Assembly: GCA_910577355.1 (NCBI GenBank)
Contig: CAJTMY010000072.1
Location: 1-6,270, forward strand
DNA from: an uncultured Muribaculaceae bacterium
Lineage (GTDB): Bacteria > Bacteroidota > Bacteroidia > Bacteroidales > Muribaculaceae
Direction: 5' to 3'
DNA: 6,270 bases
Below, in pieces: positions 5,966 to 6,270 of this stretch (its first letter is position 1; each line of letters opens with the position of its first letter). The position numbers and the translations under genes were made by a program. The notes under the pieces were generated by a model. The model was not told the DNA's origin, did not search any database, and saw only the letters and a program-made list of their open reading frames with translations.

Positions 5966-6270
5966 TCAGTCGTTGCGGAATATCAGGGTGTCTTTGTCCT
6001 TGTCGTAGTCGATGACGATGAGGTGGTCTTTGTCGACTTTCTGTGCCAGAATGTCTTTCGACAGCTGGTTGAGCACAAGCCGGTGTATGGCACGCTTCAC
6101 GGGGCGGGCGCCGAACTCCGGGTCGAAGCCTTCGTCGGCAAGGAACGACAGGGCTGCGGGGGTGATCTTCAGCTCGATGCCGCTTGATGCCTTGAGCATC
6201 TTCTGTATGCCGCGTATCTGCAGACCCACGATTTCCTCGATCTCGTTGCGGTTGAGCGGCGTGAACATTA
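5966..6270 (-). CDS. clpB: ClpB disaggregase, C-terminal fragment (cut by window edge)
   Basis: The last ~101 codons of a gene that continues beyond the window; full ClpB is usually about 860 aa. The visible part starts MFTPLNRNEIEEIV, where the Met is internal (ClpB normally reads IIMF.PL here). It continues through LADEGFDPEFGARPVKRAIHR, which contains the sensor-2 GARPxKR motif of the second AAA+ domain at visible residues 53-59, and then the C-terminal small domain ending IFRND. ClpB is a cytosolic hexameric ATPase that, with DnaK, pulls proteins out of heat-induced aggregates. The gene is convergent with the fimbrial operon and ends in the TGA at 5968-5966, next to the strong terminator. 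It is a housekeeping neighbour without evident functional link to the pilus. ClpA/ClpC are less likely given the tail sequence. Confidence 0.92.
   Translation of the reverse strand, partial: MFTPLNRNEIEEIVGLQIRGIQKMLKASSGIELKITPAALSFLADEGFDPEFGARPVKRAIHRLVLNQLSKDILAQKVDKDHLIVIDYDKDKDTLIFRND

Noticed and set aside
5795..6187. 130-aa open frame on the plus strand
   Set aside because: It runs through the repeat element, the perfect palindrome and the antisense of clpB, so it is a by-product of those sequences.
1..6270. tRNA, rRNA or riboswitch genes
   Set aside because: Neither strand showed a recognisable cloverleaf, rRNA core or riboswitch signature in the non-coding gaps, though reading by eye cannot exclude a small RNA.

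Overview
The window most likely comes from a gut Bacteroidales genome, perhaps Muribaculaceae or a relative. Evidence: lipoprotein signals of the Bacteroidetes type, Mfa-like/fimbrillin and DUF3575/DUF5119 proteins, gene starts mostly without Shine-Dalgarno sites, and a ClpB C-terminus. The exact taxon is an inference.

Layout. Positions 1-244 are a non-coding leader with one candidate Bacteroidetes-type promoter (40-70). Positions 245-5702 hold four co-directional genes: an OmpA-like/DUF3575 outer-membrane protein (245-1393); a DUF5119 lipoprotein (1390-2436) overlapping it by ATGA; a 341-aa fimbrillin (2476-3501), probably the shaft subunit; and a 709-aa fimbrillin-type protein with a C-terminal lectin-like/DUF1566-like module (3573-5702), probably the tip adhesin. 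A strong hairpin (3511-3558) separates the shaft and tip genes. Positions 5703-5965 contain no gene. They hold a REPIN/MITE-like composite repeat (5735-5887) and a perfect 28-bp-stem palindrome (5894-5954) that ends the convergent clpB gene, whose last ~101 codons lie on the minus strand to the window edge.

How the genes work together (inference from family knowledge): the four plus-strand genes look like a compact type V (Bacteroidia) pilus operon. The two Mfa-like proteins would be exported as lipoproteins, trimmed at an N-terminal Arg, and polymerised by donor-strand exchange, with the DUF5119 and OmpA/DUF3575 proteins as envelope partners. No FimB/Mfa2 anchor, protease, transposase or reverse transcriptase is visible.

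Most notable for follow-up: the intercistronic hairpin that could set the shaft-to-tip ratio; an AT-rich island (about 39% GC by hand count, against 58-67% in sampled flanks) inside the predicted ligand-binding part of the tip gene; the paired inverted repeats of the 5735-5887 element; and the equal Cys-to-Arg spacing in both pilins.
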